Made by a program: the position numbers and the translations under genes
Shown here: in pieces, positions 54,252-54,833 of the stretch
Position numbering within the stretch: position 1 is the first letter of the stretch
How the letters are laid out: each line of letters opens with the position of its first letter
Assembly: GCA_903884235.1 (NCBI GenBank)
Contig: CAISEB010000051.1
Coordinates: 1 to 54,833 of the forward strand
Length of the DNA stretch: 54,833 nt
From: an uncultured Pseudomonadota bacterium
GTDB lineage: Bacteria > Pseudomonadota > Gammaproteobacteria > Steroidobacterales > Steroidobacteraceae
Reading direction: 5' to 3'
Notes under the pieces: generated by a model
Told to the model about the DNA's origin: nothing
Seen by the model: the letters and a program-made list of their open reading frames with translations, nothing else
Databases searched by the model: none

Positions 54252-54523
54252 CGTCGTGTCCGCGGGCGCTTGGCTTTCGAGTCCGCCACGCGTGATTCGA
54301 GGTAATCGAACGCCACCGCTAACGGGTACGTCTTACCCGTCGCGAGGGCTTCGCGCTCGGATTCCGCCGAGTGCGCGGCAAAGCGTTCGCGCAGTTCTGA
54401 TCGCTCTGCCTCACGCGCCAGAGTATCCACCATGAATGCATGTGGCGTCTGACCGGCGCCCGCCGCGAGCTTGGCGATTCGTTGCTTCAGGTCTTCTGGC
54501 AATTTTAGGCTGGTTGCAGCCAT
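54233..54523 (-). CDS. Ribbon-helix-helix antitoxin (ParD/CopG-like)
   Basis: This 96-residue antitoxin starts with a beta strand and two helices typical of RHH DNA-binding domains (SLKLPEDLKQRIAKLAAGAG...PHAFMVDTLARE). A charged toxin-binding tail ends in an Arg/Lys-rich stretch. It should neutralise the overlapping RelE/ParE-like toxin and repress its own promoter through the inverted repeat at 54537-54556. GGAG stands about 7 bases before the ATG. Confidence 0.88.
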   Translation of the reverse strand: MAATSLKLPEDLKQRIAKLAAGAGQTPHAFMVDTLAREAERSELRERFAAHSAESEREALATGKTYPLAVAFDYLESRVADSKAKRPRTRRWRASK

Positions 54524-54536
54524 GAGCTTCTCCGGG

Positions 54537-54574
54537 GGTAGTCAAAACTTACTACCAGAACCCGGTCGAATCAA
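54537..54574 (-). promoter_or_regulatory. Toxin-antitoxin promoter with overlapping inverted-repeat operator
   Basis: On the minus strand, TTGATT (54569-54574) and TAAGTT (54546-54551) are 17 bases apart, a reasonable sigma-70 promoter 22 bases before the antitoxin ATG. A 6-bp inverted repeat, GGTAGT-N8-ACTACC (54537-54556), covers the -10 region, where a dimeric RHH antitoxin would bind to autoregulate. Element matches are moderate. Confidence 0.55.
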
Positions 54575-54659
54575 GGTACGCACGGCCCTGAGGCGAGAAA
54601 CCACAGGACACCTCCACATTCAGAAATGTGCGAGCTATTCAGACTCAAGGACGAGGAAA

Positions 54660-54736
54660 TGGCGCGCCCGGAAGGATTCGAACCTCCGACCCCCTGGTTC
54701 GTAGCCAGGTACTCTATCCAGCTGAGCTACGGGCGC
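54660..54736 (-). tRNA. tRNA-Arg (anticodon ACG)
   Basis: A 77-nt cloverleaf on the minus strand has acceptor stem GCGCCCG/CGGGCGC, D-arm GCTC...GAGT, anticodon stem CCTGG/CCAGG with loop CTACGAA (anticodon ACG), and T-arm GGAGG-TTCGAAT-CCTTC, with discriminator G and an encoded CCA. ACG (read as ICG after deamination) decodes CGU, CGC and CGA. Its 3' half is duplicated at 53711-53755. Confidence 0.95.
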
Positions 54737-54833
54737 GTAATCAATTGATTGTCAACGCGTTTCCGGCCAATGGACTCAGTTGCCGGACCGCGTAAGGGGC
54801 CGCATTGTACACAGATTAGGGGCGCGTTTGGCA

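Larger units (their letters stand above)
53711..54704. mobile_element. Candidate tRNA-Arg-anchored micro-island carrying a toxin-antitoxin pair
   Basis: The region is bounded by exact 45-nt direct repeats of the tRNA-Arg 3' half (53711-53755 and 54660-54704). About 0.9 kb lies between them: a less GC-rich segment, a 74-nt inverted repeat, and a toxin-antitoxin operon. This is the structure left by site-specific integration at a tRNA 3' end. No integrase is present, so it would be a decayed or passively mobilised element. A simple tandem duplication of the tRNA end is the alternative. Confidence 0.5.

Noticed and set aside
54804-54809. TACAAT on the minus strand as the tRNA-Arg -10 element
   Set aside because: It lies about 68 bases before the tRNA start and I found no acceptable -35 in the window; the true promoter may be this or beyond the edge, so it was not listed as a feature.

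Overview
The window is GC-rich (I judge well above 65%), densely coded DNA. Its gene content fits a Pseudomonadota chromosome, most likely gamma- or betaproteobacterial: PuuA/PuuB/SpuC/SpdH polyamine catabolism, Pot-type ABC transport, a TonB-dependent receptor, a PBP7-type endopeptidase, PsiF and Mip/FkpA-like FKBP proteins. I cannot name a genus. Every functional call rests on motifs and family resemblance read by eye; no search was run.

Region 1 (1-2862) holds the proline-rich tail of an upstream gene, a cupin, a 57-residue membrane protein and an EF-G-like GTPase that lacks the usual catalytic histidine.

Region 2 (3071-13811, + strand) is a compact run with several start/stop overlaps: glutamine-synthetase-like ligase, aldehyde dehydrogenase, iron-type alcohol dehydrogenase, class I glutamine amidotransferase and ethanolamine-permease-like transporter. 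These read as a gamma-glutamylation route from ethanolamine to glycine. A complete Pot-type polyamine ABC transporter and an SRPBCC protein follow.

Region 3 (13828-21921, - strand) is a six-gene polyamine catabolic run: SpdH-like dehydrogenase, SpuC-like aminotransferase, GntR regulator, PuuB, PuuA and a second class III aminotransferase. A TonB-dependent receptor diverges from it (22222-24837).

Region 4 (24884-31445) has a - strand run of amidase, FrnE/DsbA-like protein, amidohydrolase, SDR and a small repeat protein. A divergent M20 carboxypeptidase and a small membrane protein complete it.

Region 5 (31541-51568, - strand) is the most unusual part. Two giant secreted multicopper oxidases (2651 and 2182 residues) have long arrays of about 35-40-residue 'GSGY..APTVT' beta repeats inserted between their copper-ligand motifs. 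Around them lie two nearly identical FKBP isomerases, two PsiF-like proteins and a cytochrome c fused to a periplasmic-binding domain. The content (multicopper oxidase, FKBP, c-type cytochrome) recalls the Leptothrix mofABC putative Mn(II)-oxidation locus, here duplicated and enlarged.

Region 6 (51925-54833) carries a PBP7-like endopeptidase, a secreted cyclase-like protein and, at the right edge, tRNA-Arg(ACG). Its 3' 45 nt are exactly duplicated about 0.95 kb away, bracketing a ParD/RelE-type toxin-antitoxin pair: a candidate micro-island.
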